In this document: one piece after another, positions 36,988-45,503 of the stretch
Layout: every line of letters begins with the position of its first letter
How positions within the stretch are numbered: position 1 is the stretch's first letter
Assembly: GCA_963832445.1 (NCBI GenBank)
Contig: CAWHUM010000011.1
Location: 62,001-126,000, forward strand
From: AWTP1-13 sp963832445
Lineage (GTDB): Bacteria; Pseudomonadota; Alphaproteobacteria; Rhizobiales; Hyphomicrobiaceae
Reading direction: 5' to 3'
DNA: 64,000 bases
Notes under the pieces: model-generated
Told to the model about the DNA's origin: nothing
Databases searched by the model: none
The model's input: the letters and a program-made list of their open reading frames with translations, nothing else
Translations under genes and position numbers: made by a program

Positions 36988-37188
36988 CTATGCAGCCCGC
37001 TCGGCGAGCTGGGCCTCGCTCACGACGCGCTCGAAGGCCTCGGCGGTGCACTTGATCCGGTAAAGGCGATTGCCGCCTTCAGTCGGCAGCTGTCGCACGA
37101 TGGTGCACTCGCGGCTGGCGGCCGGAAAACCCATTCTGCTCGGCTTGAAATCGAGGGTCTGGCCGACGCTGAACTTGTGACCCGCCAT
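36988..37188 (-). CDS. Small conserved hypothetical protein (66 aa)
   Basis: MAGHKFSVGQTLDFKPSRMG leads through AASRECTIVRQLPTEGGNRL to YRIKCTAEAFERVVSEAQL. This reads like a short beta-barrel (SH3-like) domain found as a stand-alone protein in many Hyphomicrobiales; I recall it only as a hypothetical. It is soluble. The start has GAGG (TTGTGAGGAGCGTT) upstream. It is separated from cspA by a strong terminator, so it has its own promoter within about 20 bp of the hairpin. Confidence 0.8.
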   Translation of the reverse strand: MAGHKFSVGQTLDFKPSRMGFPAASRECTIVRQLPTEGGNRLYRIKCTAEAFERVVSEAQLAERAA

Positions 37189-37208
37189 CTAACGCTCCTC
37201 ACAACGAT

Positions 37209-37237
37209 AAAAAAGCGCCTTCCTCTTCGAAGGCGCT
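37209..37237 (-). terminator. Rho-independent terminator after cspA
   Basis: On the minus strand AGCGCCTTC, loop GAAGAG, GAAGGCGCT forms a perfect 9-bp stem followed by TTTTTA. It lies 59 bp after the cspA stop and 21 bp before the next start. Confidence 0.88.
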
Positions 37238-37295
37238 CACGAGTGTGGGCCCAACAGTGCACCGGATGCGGGGCCCACCCTCGAATGTGGCCGGT

Positions 37296-37508
37296 CTAGG
37301 CCTTCTCGATCTGGCCAGCCTGCTTACCACGTCCGCGCTTGTCGTCCTCCAGCACGAAAGTAACCTTGTCGCCTTCGTTGAGCGAACGGATGCCCGCAGC
37401 TTCGAGCGCCGTCGCGTGCACGAACACGTCCTTGCCGCCACCATCGGGCTGGATGAAGCCGTAGCCCTTGGCCGTATTGAAGAATTTGACAGTACCTGTG
37501 ACGCGCAT
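37296..37508 (-). CDS. cspA: Cold-shock domain protein
   Basis: 70 residues, a single cold-shock domain. RNP1 is KGYGFIQ and RNP2 is VFVHATAL, with TGTVKFFNTAKG at the start. It binds single-stranded RNA/DNA and acts as an RNA chaperone. ATG 37508 follows AAGGAACTCCCAC. A long leader is likely, as 342 bp separate it from xerC, with a perfect hairpin about 125 bp upstream. Confidence 0.96.
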   Translation of the reverse strand: MRVTGTVKFFNTAKGYGFIQPDGGGKDVFVHATALEAAGIRSLNEGDKVTFVLEDDKRGRGKQAGQIEKA

Positions 37509-37850
37509 GTGGGAGTTCCTTATATCCCGTAAGCGTGGAGTCGCCGGTCACTTCGAGCCGCACACTCGGCCCGGTTGCTCAGACATGGGAAGCGCTGGGG
37601 ATGACAAGCAGCAGAACCATGGGTCGTGAGGTTGCACCCCGTTCGGGGTGCACCGGCTGCGAGCGTATATGAGACACGATGGAGGCAGAAGCAAGACACA
37701 GATGTGGGAAGTGGCGATGCGTTTGACCCCTGTATCAGCGCGGTTTTCGCGTGATGTGGCCCTTGGCGCGGGCGTTCCGCCAGGTCCAAGCTTTACCTTC
37801 CGTTAAGTCGGCGCGGCGATGTTGCCGAAGCGTTCTTCTCGAACGAGGCC
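37509..37850. promoter_or_regulatory. cspA-xerC intergenic region with an 8-bp-stem hairpin
   Basis: TGCACCCC, loop GTTC, GGGGTGCA is a perfect 8-bp inverted repeat at 37633-37652, about 125 bp upstream of cspA on the minus strand. It may be part of the structured 5' leader that controls cold-shock mRNAs, or a regulator site. No gene is seen in the 342 bp. xerC would be expressed from the right-hand part. Confidence 0.4.
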
Positions 37851-38816
37851 ATGCGCATCACGACCCTCGCGGAAATTCTGGACGACGGCGGGCTGCCGCT
37901 GGGGAACGACCTGGGAGAAGCGGTCGAGGCGTGGCTTGCCCACCTCGCGCAAGAGCGCGGGCGTGCCGACAAGACGCTCGAGGCCTATGAGCGTGACGTG
38001 CGCCAGTTCCTGGGCTGGCTCAGAAGCAAGCTGAGCCATGCGCCCTGCATGGCCGATTTGGCAGCCCTCGACGCCAAGGATTTCAGGGCCTTCATGGCGG
38101 CGCGCCGGCGGGCCAAGTTCGCCGGGCGCTCGCTCGCCCGCACCATGTCGGGCTTGCGCACTTTCTTTCGTTGGCTCGAGTCGACGGAGATCGTGAGAAA
38201 TCGCGCGCTTCTGCAGGTGGCCTCCCCGAAGGTGCCGCACGGCGTGCCCAAGCCGTTGACCGTCGAGAAGGCCGCCGCGGTGGTCGATGGCGGTGGCTTG
38301 GCGCAGCTCGATTGGGTCGCCGCGCGGGATGCTGCAGTGCTGCTGCTCTTGTACGGCTCCGGTTTGCGCATCTCGGAAGCCTTGGGCGTCCAGCGCAAGG
38401 ACGCTCCGATTGGCGAGGGCCAAGAGGTCCTGCGCGTGACAGGCAAGGGCGGCAAGGAGAGGCTGGTCCCGGTCCTGCCCGTCACGCGCCAAGCCATCGC
38501 CCGCTACATTTCGCTGTGCCCCTACCCGCTGGCGCCAGGCGCGCTGCTGTTCTTGGGTGCAAAGGGCGGGCCCTTGAGCCCGCGCATCGTCCAGCTGGTG
38601 ATGGAGCGCCTGCGCGCTGCGCTCGGGCTGCCGGACACTGCGACGCCGCATGCGCTGCGCCATTCGTTCGCCACGCATCTGCTCTCGGCAGGCGCCGATC
38701 TGCGCCAGATTCAGGAGTTGCTCGGCCACGCCAGTCTGTCGACCACGCAGATCTATACCGAGGTCGACCGCGACCGGCTGATTGCCGTCTATGAGAAGGC
38801 GCACCCGCGCGCCTGA
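37851..38816 (+). CDS. xerC: Tyrosine recombinase XerC
   Basis: 321 residues. The N-terminal SAM-like core-binding domain (EAWLAHLAQERGRADKTLEAYERDVRQFL) is followed by the catalytic domain with the full set: Arg in YGSGLRISEAL, Lys in GKGGKERLVPV, His-x-x-Arg in HALRHSFATHLL, His in LLGHASLSTTQIYT with the nucleophile Tyr in IYTEV. It resolves chromosome dimers at dif with XerD. Its place next to priA and the lack of phage genes mark it as housekeeping rather than a mobile-element integrase. Confidence 0.93.
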   Translation: MRITTLAEILDDGGLPLGNDLGEAVEAWLAHLAQERGRADKTLEAYERDVRQFLGWLRSKLSHAPCMADLAALDAKDFRAFMAARRRAKFAGRSLARTMSGLRTFFRWLESTEIVRNRALLQVASPKVPHGVPKPLTVEKAAAVVDGGGLAQLDWVAARDAAVLLLLYGSGLRISEALGVQRKDAPIGEGQEVLRVTGKGGKERLVPVLPVTRQAIARYISLCPYPLAPGALLFLGAKGGPLSPRIVQLVMERLRAALGLPDTATPHALRHSFATHLLSAGADLRQIQELLGHASLSTTQIYTEVDRDRLIAVYEKAHPRA

Positions 38817-38918
38817 TCTGGCCGCGCGGGGGTCGCCACGATCATGTCACGCCGGTGGCTGATGATTTCTAACCGAGTTCTGTGCGACCTTGGTGTGACA
38901 TCCTTGTGGAAGCTCCCG

Positions 38919-39926
38919 ATGCGGGTCTCGAGTGCGTTGCCGTTCGTTTTGGCGCTCCTCGCTTCGCCGTCCGCCTGGGCGCAGGCTCCGACTTGCACTG
39001 GCAAGAACGTGCTCGAGGAGCTGCGTGCGAGCGACGAGGCCACGCATGCGCGGGTCATGGCGGCGGCCGCGAGCACCGAAAATGCCAACGCTATTCTGTG
39101 GAGGATTGAGAAAGGCCGAGCTGCCCCCTCGCACCTCTTCGGCACCATGCATCTGACGGATGCGCGCATCAATGCCCTGCCGCCAGGCGCGAGGGCCGCG
39201 CTGGAGGACTCCCGCCGGCTCGTTCTCGAGATCGAAGACATCTCGCCGGGCGGCTTCATGAAGTTGCTCACGACCAGCCCGCAAATGGTTCAGCTGATGC
39301 TGTTCACCGATGGTCGCCGGCTCGATCAACTTCTTGGAGCCGACGACTACCGCAAGATCATGGAGGTGCTATCGCGTTCAGGCGTGCCCCCGCAGATGGG
39401 CGGCGTGTTCCGGCCGTGGGTGGCGACGCTGATGCTTTCCGTCTCGGCTTGCGAGCAGCGCCGCATGGGTGCTGGCCTGCTGCCGCTCGATGCCAACCTC
39501 GCCAAGGACGCCGAGAAGCGTGGCATCAAGGCGGAGGGGCTGGAGACCCTGGAGTCCCAGTTCCAGGCGCTGGCGAGCGTGCCCGAGCCCGACCAGGTCG
39601 AAATGCTGAGAGTTGGTGCGCGCTTCTACGACCGCATCGACGACTTGCTGGAAACCATGGTCCAGCTCTATCTGCAGCGGCAGCTCGGCGCCATCTGGCC
39701 CCTGCAGTTGGCGCTGGCCGAGAAGGTGGGGGTGGCGGCGAAGGCATTCGACTCGGCGGAGAAGAGCTTGCTTGCGACGCGCAATCTCGCCATGCGCGAC
39801 AAGGCGCTCGGCTATTTGGAGGAAGGCAACGCCTTCATCGCCGTCGGCGGGCTGCACTTGCCCGGCAAGCAGGGCCTCGTGACATTGCTGCGCGAGGCGG
39901 GCTACACCGTGACAGCCGTGGAGTGA
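38919..39926 (+). CDS. TraB/GumN family protein
   Basis: 335 residues from ATG 38919, which starts a clean signal peptide (MRVSSALPFVLALLASPSAWA). The family motif LWRIEKGRAAPSHLFGTMHLTD with Gly-Thr-x-His is near residue 70, and the C-terminal pair AFIAVGGLHLPGKQGLVTLLREAGYTV closes the fold. The family is related to Tiki-type metalloproteases; a GxxH motif at both ends would bind the metal. The bacterial role is not settled. An upstream ATG (38844) would add 25 residues without signal-peptide features. Confidence 0.88.
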   Translation: MRVSSALPFVLALLASPSAWAQAPTCTGKNVLEELRASDEATHARVMAAAASTENANAILWRIEKGRAAPSHLFGTMHLTDARINALPPGARAALEDSRRLVLEIEDISPGGFMKLLTTSPQMVQLMLFTDGRRLDQLLGADDYRKIMEVLSRSGVPPQMGGVFRPWVATLMLSVSACEQRRMGAGLLPLDANLAKDAEKRGIKAEGLETLESQFQALASVPEPDQVEMLRVGARFYDRIDDLLETMVQLYLQRQLGAIWPLQLALAEKVGVAAKAFDSAEKSLLATRNLAMRDKALGYLEEGNAFIAVGGLHLPGKQGLVTLLREAGYTVTAVE

Positions 39927-39952
39927 GTGCGCCAAGTGACCGGAGTGACCCC

Positions 39953-40651
39953 ATGACCAAGACCGCGTTGATCGTCGGCACCGGATCGGGCATCAGCGCT
40001 GCATTCGCGCGGGCGCTCAGGCACGATGGCTATCGCGTCGCCCTCTCCGCGCGCGATACGGCCAAGCTCGCTCCTCTCGTCAAGGAGATCGATGCGCTTG
40101 CCATCTCGGCCGATGCGACCGACGCCGGCAGCGTCGCCAAGCTCTTCGCCGAGGTCGATCGCGCCTTCGGCCGTCTCGATGTGGTGCTCTACAACGCCAG
40201 CTACCGCACGCGCGGACCCTTCCTGGACCTCGATCCGAAGGAGGTAGCGAAATCGATCGAGGTCTCTGCCTTCGGCGGCTTCCTCGTGGCCCAGCAGGCG
40301 GCCAGGCGCATGGTCCAGCAGGGCGAGGGCGCGATCTTCTTTACCGGCGCCTCGGCCAGTGTGAAAGGCTACGCAGAGTCGGCGCCGTTCGCGATGGGCA
40401 AGTTCGCGCTACGCGGCATGGCGCAGTCGCTGGCGCGGGAGCTGCAAGGCAAGGGCATTCACGTGGCCCACTTCGTCATCGATGGCGGCGTGCGCAGTGC
40501 CGAGCGCGGCCGCGTGGAGAGTGGCGGGGCCGCACCCGACAGCTTTCTCGACCCCGAGGCCATCGCCGAGACCTATATGGCGGTCTTGAAGCAGCACCGC
40601 AGCGCCTGGAGCCTCGAGGTCGAGGTGCGGCCGTGGGTGGAGAAGTTCTAG
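39953..40651 (+). CDS. SDR-family oxidoreductase lacking the catalytic Tyr
   Basis: 232 residues. The NAD(P) motif is GTGSGISAAFA at residues 9-19, and YNAS replaces the usual NNAG. Ser of the active site is likely in FFTGASASVKG, but the YxxxK motif reads FAMGK, so the catalytic Tyr is Phe. The Rossmann fold otherwise looks whole. It may be a non-oxidoreductase SDR or use another residue. It follows the TraB/GumN gene by 26 bp on the same strand and is probably co-transcribed. Confidence 0.85.
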   Translation: MTKTALIVGTGSGISAAFARALRHDGYRVALSARDTAKLAPLVKEIDALAISADATDAGSVAKLFAEVDRAFGRLDVVLYNASYRTRGPFLDLDPKEVAKSIEVSAFGGFLVAQQAARRMVQQGEGAIFFTGASASVKGYAESAPFAMGKFALRGMAQSLARELQGKGIHVAHFVIDGGVRSAERGRVESGGAAPDSFLDPEAIAETYMAVLKQHRSAWSLEVEVRPWVEKF

Positions 40652-40667
40652 GCGTGCGCGATCCGAC

Positions 40668-41243
40668 CTAAGCGACAGCCCGCTTGTCGACGTCGGGAAG
40701 CGCCGCGGCCGCGCCCGACAAGTGGCCGACGGTCAGAACCAGCACCGCGTGACAGAGAGCGATCGCCGCGGTGATCGCGAGAGCGAAGCGGAATGCGAGG
40801 CGATGCAGGGAAACGTTGGCGTAAAGCAGCGTCGGTATGACGACATACTGGTAGTGCTCGGCATAGCTGCTCGTGGTTGTGGCAAAGCCGTAGTCGATCT
40901 GCAGAATGATCACCAGCGGTATGCTGGTTGCCAGGACTTCGCGTGTGAAGCGACTGGGCCCTCTGGAGATGATCCAGGCCGCAGCCAGCATCCATGGGGT
41001 GACGACGCCGAAGTGGATTGCGACGGCGCGCCACAAGACATCGGGCACCAGCAGCCAATCGGCAATCAGGAACAGATTGTAGATGACGGCCGAAACCAGG
41101 ATGCCAGTGGTCACGCGTTGACAGCGACGGGCCCGGGTATCCGCCTCGAACTGTTGTTCGATGGCCGCAGGAAACGCCAGGCCGCGCTTGCGCGTGGCCA
41201 TGAAGCCCTCCAGGGCGTCGATCGTGACGGGACTGTGTGACAC
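40668..41243 (-). CDS. Five-helix membrane protein resembling a GGDEF-protein sensor domain
   Basis: 191 residues with membrane helices at about 44-66, 73-92, 102-121, 129-143 and 147-170, after a charged 40-residue start (RARRCQRVTT). The layout and sequence feel like the multi-pass N-terminal domain that precedes GGDEF domains in Bradyrhizobium-type diguanylate cyclases, but the frame stops at LPDVDKRAVA with no coiled coil or GGDEF following. It could be a truncated cyclase or a free-standing sensor. The 17-bp gap to the convergent SDR gene leaves no room for a lost domain. Confidence 0.65.
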   Translation of the reverse strand: MSHSPVTIDALEGFMATRKRGLAFPAAIEQQFEADTRARRCQRVTTGILVSAVIYNLFLIADWLLVPDVLWRAVAIHFGVVTPWMLAAAWIISRGPSRFTREVLATSIPLVIILQIDYGFATTTSSYAEHYQYVVIPTLLYANVSLHRLAFRFALAITAAIALCHAVLVLTVGHLSGAAAALPDVDKRAVA

Positions 41244-41397
41244 TGCGCGAGACCGCCCAAGATGTGGGCAGAGTATCGCTCCGGCTCCTTTCTAATCCGC
41301 TCGCCGGCAAGGTTAATATCTTGCTGTTGGCACTGCTCTTGGTCACGCGGTGGTTGCCTTACAATCTCCGCGTGAGCTTGAGCTCCGCATTGGCGAA

Positions 41398-41411
41398 TTG
41401 ATTGGTATCCC
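41398..41411 (+). promoter_or_regulatory. Possible FNR/FixK-type box upstream of hcrC
   Basis: TTGAT-TGGT-ATCCC matches the FNR/CRP-family half-site pair TTGAT-N4-ATCAA at 8 of 10 positions, 79 bp before the hcrC start. In Rhodopseudomonas palustris the homologous genes are controlled by the FNR-family regulators AadR and HbaR, so an anaerobic activator site here is reasonable. The right half is imperfect; treat as a candidate. Confidence 0.35.
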
Positions 41412-41490
41412 CATCGATTTTGACCTATAACCATTCCCGTTCCACATGGCGGCCATCAGAAGCTGTGCTGTTCTCCGGGAGGCTCCAACG

Positions 41491-41979
41491 ATGGCAACAA
41501 TTATCGAGCTGACCCTCAATGGGCGAAAACGGGTCGACGCGGTCCCCGGCAACCGGCTGCTGCTCGACTACCTGCGCGAGACGGCAGGCCTGACCGGCAC
41601 CAAGACCGGCTGCGACGGCGGCGAATGCGGCGCCTGCACGGTGCTCGTCGACGACAAGCCCATGCTCTCCTGCCTGACGCTGGCCGGAGCGGTCTCCGGC
41701 AAGCGGGTTGATACAGTGGAGTCGCTCAGCAGGGGCGGGGCGCTTTCTGCTGTGCAGCGCGGCTTCCATGAAAAGCTGGGCTCCCAATGCGGCTACTGCA
41801 CACCGGGGTTCATCATGGCGTCTGCCGGCCTGCTCCGCCGCAACCCCAGACCCAGCGAGAATGAGATCCGCGAGGCGCTCGGCAGCAACATCTGCCGCTG
41901 CACCGGCTACGTGAAGATCATCGAGGCCGTGCAGCACGCGTCCAGCCTGTTGGCATCGGGCGAGGCGGTCAGCCCATGA
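41491..41979 (+). CDS. hcrC: 4-hydroxybenzoyl-CoA reductase, [2Fe-2S] subunit
   Basis: 162 residues of the xanthine-oxidase-family small subunit. The plant-ferredoxin-type cluster is bound by CDGGECGACTVLVDDKPMLSC, written here as CDGGECGAC plus the later Cys, and the second cluster by CGYCTPG and CRCTGY. It passes electrons from HcrB to the molybdenum site of HcrA. ATG 41491 has GGGAGG 8 nt upstream; a longer frame to 41446 lacks homology. It overlaps hcrA by ATGA. Confidence 0.93.
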   Translation: MATIIELTLNGRKRVDAVPGNRLLLDYLRETAGLTGTKTGCDGGECGACTVLVDDKPMLSCLTLAGAVSGKRVDTVESLSRGGALSAVQRGFHEKLGSQCGYCTPGFIMASAGLLRRNPRPSENEIREALGSNICRCTGYVKIIEAVQHASSLLASGEAVSP

Positions 41980-44327
41980 ACGAAATCCCGCGCAAAACCC
42001 CCGTCGGCCACCCCATCGGCGGCTATATCCCGATGGTGGATGGGCCGGAGAAGGTTTCCGGCCGCGCCAAGTACACCGCAGACTTCATCGCCCCCGGCAC
42101 GCTCGCGGGGCGCATCTACCGCAGCCCGTACGCGCACGCCGAGATCCTGGATGTGGATGTCTCGGATGCCCTCAAGCTGCCGGGCGTGCTGGCGATCGTC
42201 ACCGGTGCCGATTGCGACAAGCCGTTCGGCGTGCTGCCGATCGCGCGCAACGAATATCCGCTGGCGCGCGACAAGGTGCGCTACAAGGGCGAGCCCGTGG
42301 CGGCGGTGGCCGCTATCGACGAGGCCACCGCGGACAAGGCCATCCGCCTCATCCGCATGCGCGTGAAGGAGCTGCCGGCCTATTTCAAGGCAGCCGACGC
42401 GCTGGCGCCGGACGCCGTGCAGCTGCACGCGAAGAAGCCCGGCAACCTCGAGCGCGATGTGCTGTTCGAGCTCGGCAATGTGGCGGAGGGCTTTGCCGCG
42501 GCCGACCTGGTCCGCGAGGCCACCTACAATTGCGCCGAGGTGTGTCAGAACCAGATGGAGATGCACGCGGCCGTCGCCGACTACGACGCTGTGCGCGATC
42601 GCCTCACCGTGCAGGCCTCTACCCAGGTACCCTACTACGTGCACCTGATGCTGTCGCAGATCCTCGACATGGACATGGCGCGCATTCGCGTGGTGAAGCC
42701 GTTCGTCGGCGGCGGCTTCGGCTGCCGCACCGAATGCCTCAACGTGGAGCTGATCGCGGCGCTGCTGGCACGCAAGGTTGGCGGCGCCGTGCGCATGGTC
42801 ATCAACCGCGAGGACACCTTCATCACCCATCGCGGCCGGCCCGAGACAGACATCTGCATGAAGATCGGCCTCACCAAGGCTGGCAGGATCGCGGCGGTGG
42901 AATGCGAGGCGATCCAGCGCGGCGGCGCGCACTCGGGCTACGGCGTGGTGACGATCCTCTACTCGGGGTCGATGCTCTACGCCATCTACGACCTCAAGAA
43001 TGTGAAATACGTGGGCAAGCGGGTGCTCACCAATACGCCGCCATGTGGCGCCTTCCGCGGCCACGGCACTGTCGACGTGCGCTTCGCCTTCGAGAGCCTG
43101 CTCGATGAGATGGCGGTCGAGATGGGCCTCGATCCGATGGCCCTGCGGCGCGCCAACTTCCTCAAGGCGCCGACCTTCACCGACAACGACCTGATGGTGA
43201 ACAGCTACGGCCTGCCCGAGTGCATCGACTGGGTGGAGGCCAAGAGCGGCTGGAAGGCGCGCAAGGGCAAGCTGGCTCACCCCGGCGACGGCAAGCGCAA
43301 GGGCCTTGGCTTTGCCTGCTCGCACTACATCTCAGGCGCCTCCAAGCCCGTGAACTGGACCGGCGAGCCGCACGCCACCGTCAAGCTGAAGCTCGATTTC
43401 GACGGCTCCATCGTGGTGCTGACGGGTGCGGCCGACATCGGCCAGGGCTCCTCCACCATCCTGGTGCAGACGGTGGCCGAGGTGATGGGCCTGGATATCT
43501 CCCGCGTGCGCATCGTCTCGGGTGACAGCGAGGTGGTGCCCAAGGACAACGGCTCGTACTCCTCGCGCGTCACCTTCCTGGTCGGCAACGCTGCCATCGA
43601 TGCGGCCAACAAGCTCAAGGCACTGATGATCGCGGCCGCGGCGCGCAAGCTGGACGCCTCGCCCGGCGACATCGAGTGCCTGGGTGAGGTCTACCGCGCC
43701 GGCGCGCAGGACAAGGGGCTCACCTTCGAGGAGGTGGTGGCCGAGGCGCTGAAGGACGACGGCACCATCACGGTGACGGGCAACTATTCCACCATCCCGG
43801 AGTCGCACGGCGGCAAGAAATATCGCGGCGCGGCCATCGGCGGCACCATGGGCTACAGCTACTCCGCCCAGGTGGTGGAGGTGACGGTCGACGAGGAGAC
43901 TGGCGAGGTCAGCGTCGACAAGGTGTGGGTGGCGCACGACTGCGGCAAGGCGCTGAACCGCCTCACAGTGGAAGGCCAGGTGCAGGGCTCGGTGTGGATG
44001 GGCATGGGCCAGGCTATGAGCGAGGAGGCGGGCTACCACGACGGCCTGCTGGTGACGGCCAACATGCTCGACTACCGCGTGCCGACCATCCAGGACTCGC
44101 CGCCGATCGAAGTCGGCATCGTCGAGAGCAACGACCCGCACGGGCCGTTCGGCGCCAAGGAGGCGGGCGAGGGCTCGCTGGCGGCCTTCCTGCCAGCGCT
44201 TACCAATGCCATCGCCGACGCCACGGGCATGCGCTTCAACGATCTGCCGGTGACACCCGACCGCGTGTTCGCCGCGATCGAGAAGCGCGAGCGGGCGGCG
44301 GCCGGCAAGCGCAACGGGAACGCCTGA
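41976..44327 (+). CDS. hcrA: 4-hydroxybenzoyl-CoA reductase, molybdenum subunit
   Basis: 783 residues, the length of HcrA (~770). It has the a/b hammerhead domain (VSGRAKYTADFIAPGTLAGRIYRSPYAHA), the molybdopterin-binding core with GGGFGCRTE and PPCGAFRGHGT, a Gly-Gln-Gly motif (AADIGQGSST) and the C-terminal GPFGAKEAGEG with the conserved Glu. It removes the phenolic hydroxyl of 4-hydroxybenzoyl-CoA to give benzoyl-CoA in anaerobic aromatic degradation. The assignment to HCR rather than xanthine dehydrogenase rests on the partner HcrB with its extra cluster and the gene order C-A-B. Confidence 0.92.
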   Translation: MNEIPRKTPVGHPIGGYIPMVDGPEKVSGRAKYTADFIAPGTLAGRIYRSPYAHAEILDVDVSDALKLPGVLAIVTGADCDKPFGVLPIARNEYPLARDKVRYKGEPVAAVAAIDEATADKAIRLIRMRVKELPAYFKAADALAPDAVQLHAKKPGNLERDVLFELGNVAEGFAAADLVREATYNCAEVCQNQMEMHAAVADYDAVRDRLTVQASTQVPYYVHLMLSQILDMDMARIRVVKPFVGGGFGCRTECLNVELIAALLARKVGGAVRMVINREDTFITHRGRPETDICMKIGLTKAGRIAAVECEAIQRGGAHSGYGVVTILYSGSMLYAIYDLKNVKYVGKRVLTNTPPCGAFRGHGTVDVRFAFESLLDEMAVEMGLDPMALRRANFLKAPTFTDNDLMVNSYGLPECIDWVEAKSGWKARKGKLAHPGDGKRKGLGFACSHYISGASKPVNWTGEPHATVKLKLDFDGSIVVLTGAADIGQGSSTILVQTVAEVMGLDISRVRIVSGDSEVVPKDNGSYSSRVTFLVGNAAIDAANKLKALMIAAAARKLDASPGDIECLGEVYRAGAQDKGLTFEEVVAEALKDDGTITVTGNYSTIPESHGGKKYRGAAIGGTMGYSYSAQVVEVTVDEETGEVSVDKVWVAHDCGKALNRLTVEGQVQGSVWMGMGQAMSEEAGYHDGLLVTANMLDYRVPTIQDSPPIEVGIVESNDPHGPFGAKEAGEGSLAAFLPALTNAIADATGMRFNDLPVTPDRVFAAIEKRERAAAGKRNGNA

Positions 44328-45337
44328 TGGAGGCCCTGCCGGAGTTTCAGCTCGTCACCCCCACGACGCTCGCCAGCGTGCTGGAGGCGCGGTCGGCGCA
44401 CCCTGAGGCGCAGCTGTTGGGCGGCGGCACCGACCTGGTGGTCAACATCCGCCGCGGCATCGTCGCTCCGCCGGTGCTGATCGACATGAATCGCGTGGCC
44501 GAGCTGCACACGATCCGCGCGGACGCAAACTCCCTCGAGGTCGGTGCCTCCGTCACGCTGGCCGAAGTGGCCCGGCATCCGCGCGTCATTGCGCACTATC
44601 CGGTTGTCGCGCAGGCGGCGGCGTCCATCGCCGGGCCGACCCAGCGCAACATGGGAACGGTCGGCGGCAACATCTGCCTCGATACGCGTTGCATCTTCTA
44701 CAATCAGAGTGAATGGTGGCGCTCCGCCAATAACCACTGCCTCAAGACCGTGGGCGATGTGTGCCACGTCGCGCCCAAGAGTCGCGGCGTGTGCTTCGCC
44801 ACCTACAGCGGCGACCTCGCTCCCGCCTTGCTGACGCTTTCCGCCGAGGTCGATGTTGCGGGCCCGTCCGGCCAGCGCTCGATGCCGCTGGACGACTTCT
44901 ATACGGGCGATGCCAAGCACGACGGCTCGGGTCGCGGCGACGGCAAGCATTTCCTGGCGCTGCAGCCCGGCGAACTCGTCACGGCCGTGCGCGCCAAGGC
45001 CACGCCCGGTCTGCGCTCGGCCTACGACAAAATCCGCATCCGCCGCTCGATCGAGTATCCCGTGGCCGGCGTCGCCGTGGCGCTGCGCCGCGAGGGCGAC
45101 TGGCTTGCCGACCTGCGCGTCGCCATCACCGGCACCAACCCGCGGCCCGTGCTGCTCGAGGGCACCGCCGAGCTCACCGGCGGCCCGCTCGACGAGCACG
45201 TGTTCAAGGGGCTTGACGCGCTGGTGCGCGACCAGATCATGTCGATGAAGACGACGTTCACGCCCGGGCACTATCGCCGCCGCGTCGCCGGGGTGCTGGC
45301 GCGGCGGCTGGTGCAGCGGCTGTTTGCTTCGGCCTGA
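44327..45337 (+). CDS. hcrB: 4-hydroxybenzoyl-CoA reductase, FAD/[4Fe-4S] subunit
   Basis: 336 residues. FAD motifs are LGGGTDLVVNIRRG and GPTQRNMGTVGGNICLDTRC. The stretch from RCIFYNQSEWWR to VCHVAPKSRGVCFATYSGDLAP carries four Cys in an insertion that, in Thauera HcrB, binds an additional [4Fe-4S] cluster not present in other xanthine-oxidase-family flavoproteins. This cluster lets the enzyme take low-potential electrons from ferredoxin. The start overlaps the hcrA stop (TGATG). This insertion is the best evidence for the operon's identity. Confidence 0.94.
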   Translation: MEALPEFQLVTPTTLASVLEARSAHPEAQLLGGGTDLVVNIRRGIVAPPVLIDMNRVAELHTIRADANSLEVGASVTLAEVARHPRVIAHYPVVAQAAASIAGPTQRNMGTVGGNICLDTRCIFYNQSEWWRSANNHCLKTVGDVCHVAPKSRGVCFATYSGDLAPALLTLSAEVDVAGPSGQRSMPLDDFYTGDAKHDGSGRGDGKHFLALQPGELVTAVRAKATPGLRSAYDKIRIRRSIEYPVAGVAVALRREGDWLADLRVAITGTNPRPVLLEGTAELTGGPLDEHVFKGLDALVRDQIMSMKTTFTPGHYRRRVAGVLARRLVQRLFASA

Positions 45338-45364
45338 GTGAGGTCGCTGTGCGGGGAGATGGTC

Positions 45365-45398
45365 GGCACGGCCAGGGTGACATGCACCCGGCCGTGCC
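45365..45398 (+). terminator. Hairpin after hcrCAB
   Basis: GGCACGGCC and GGCCGTGCC pair in a perfect 9-bp stem with a 16-base loop, 28 bp after the hcrB stop. There is no T-tract, so it may stabilise the 3' end or act with Rho. It lies between convergent hcrB and the amidotransferase gene. Confidence 0.45.
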
Positions 45399-45503
45399 AT
45401 GAGGGCCGGGTACGCGATACTTCATCCGCGGCTCCTCAACCCGATCAAAGCGACTTTGGGTGAACTTTGAGTGAAGGTTATATGAAGCGCGCGTTATACC
45501 CCC

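Noticed and set aside
37851..38816. Tyrosine recombinase as sign of a mobile element
   Set aside because: It is XerC next to priA, with no phage, att-site or cargo genes around.
41907..45400. Long minus-strand frames opposite hcrA and hcrB
   Set aside because: Antisense shadows; the plus strand holds all cofactor motifs of the reductase.
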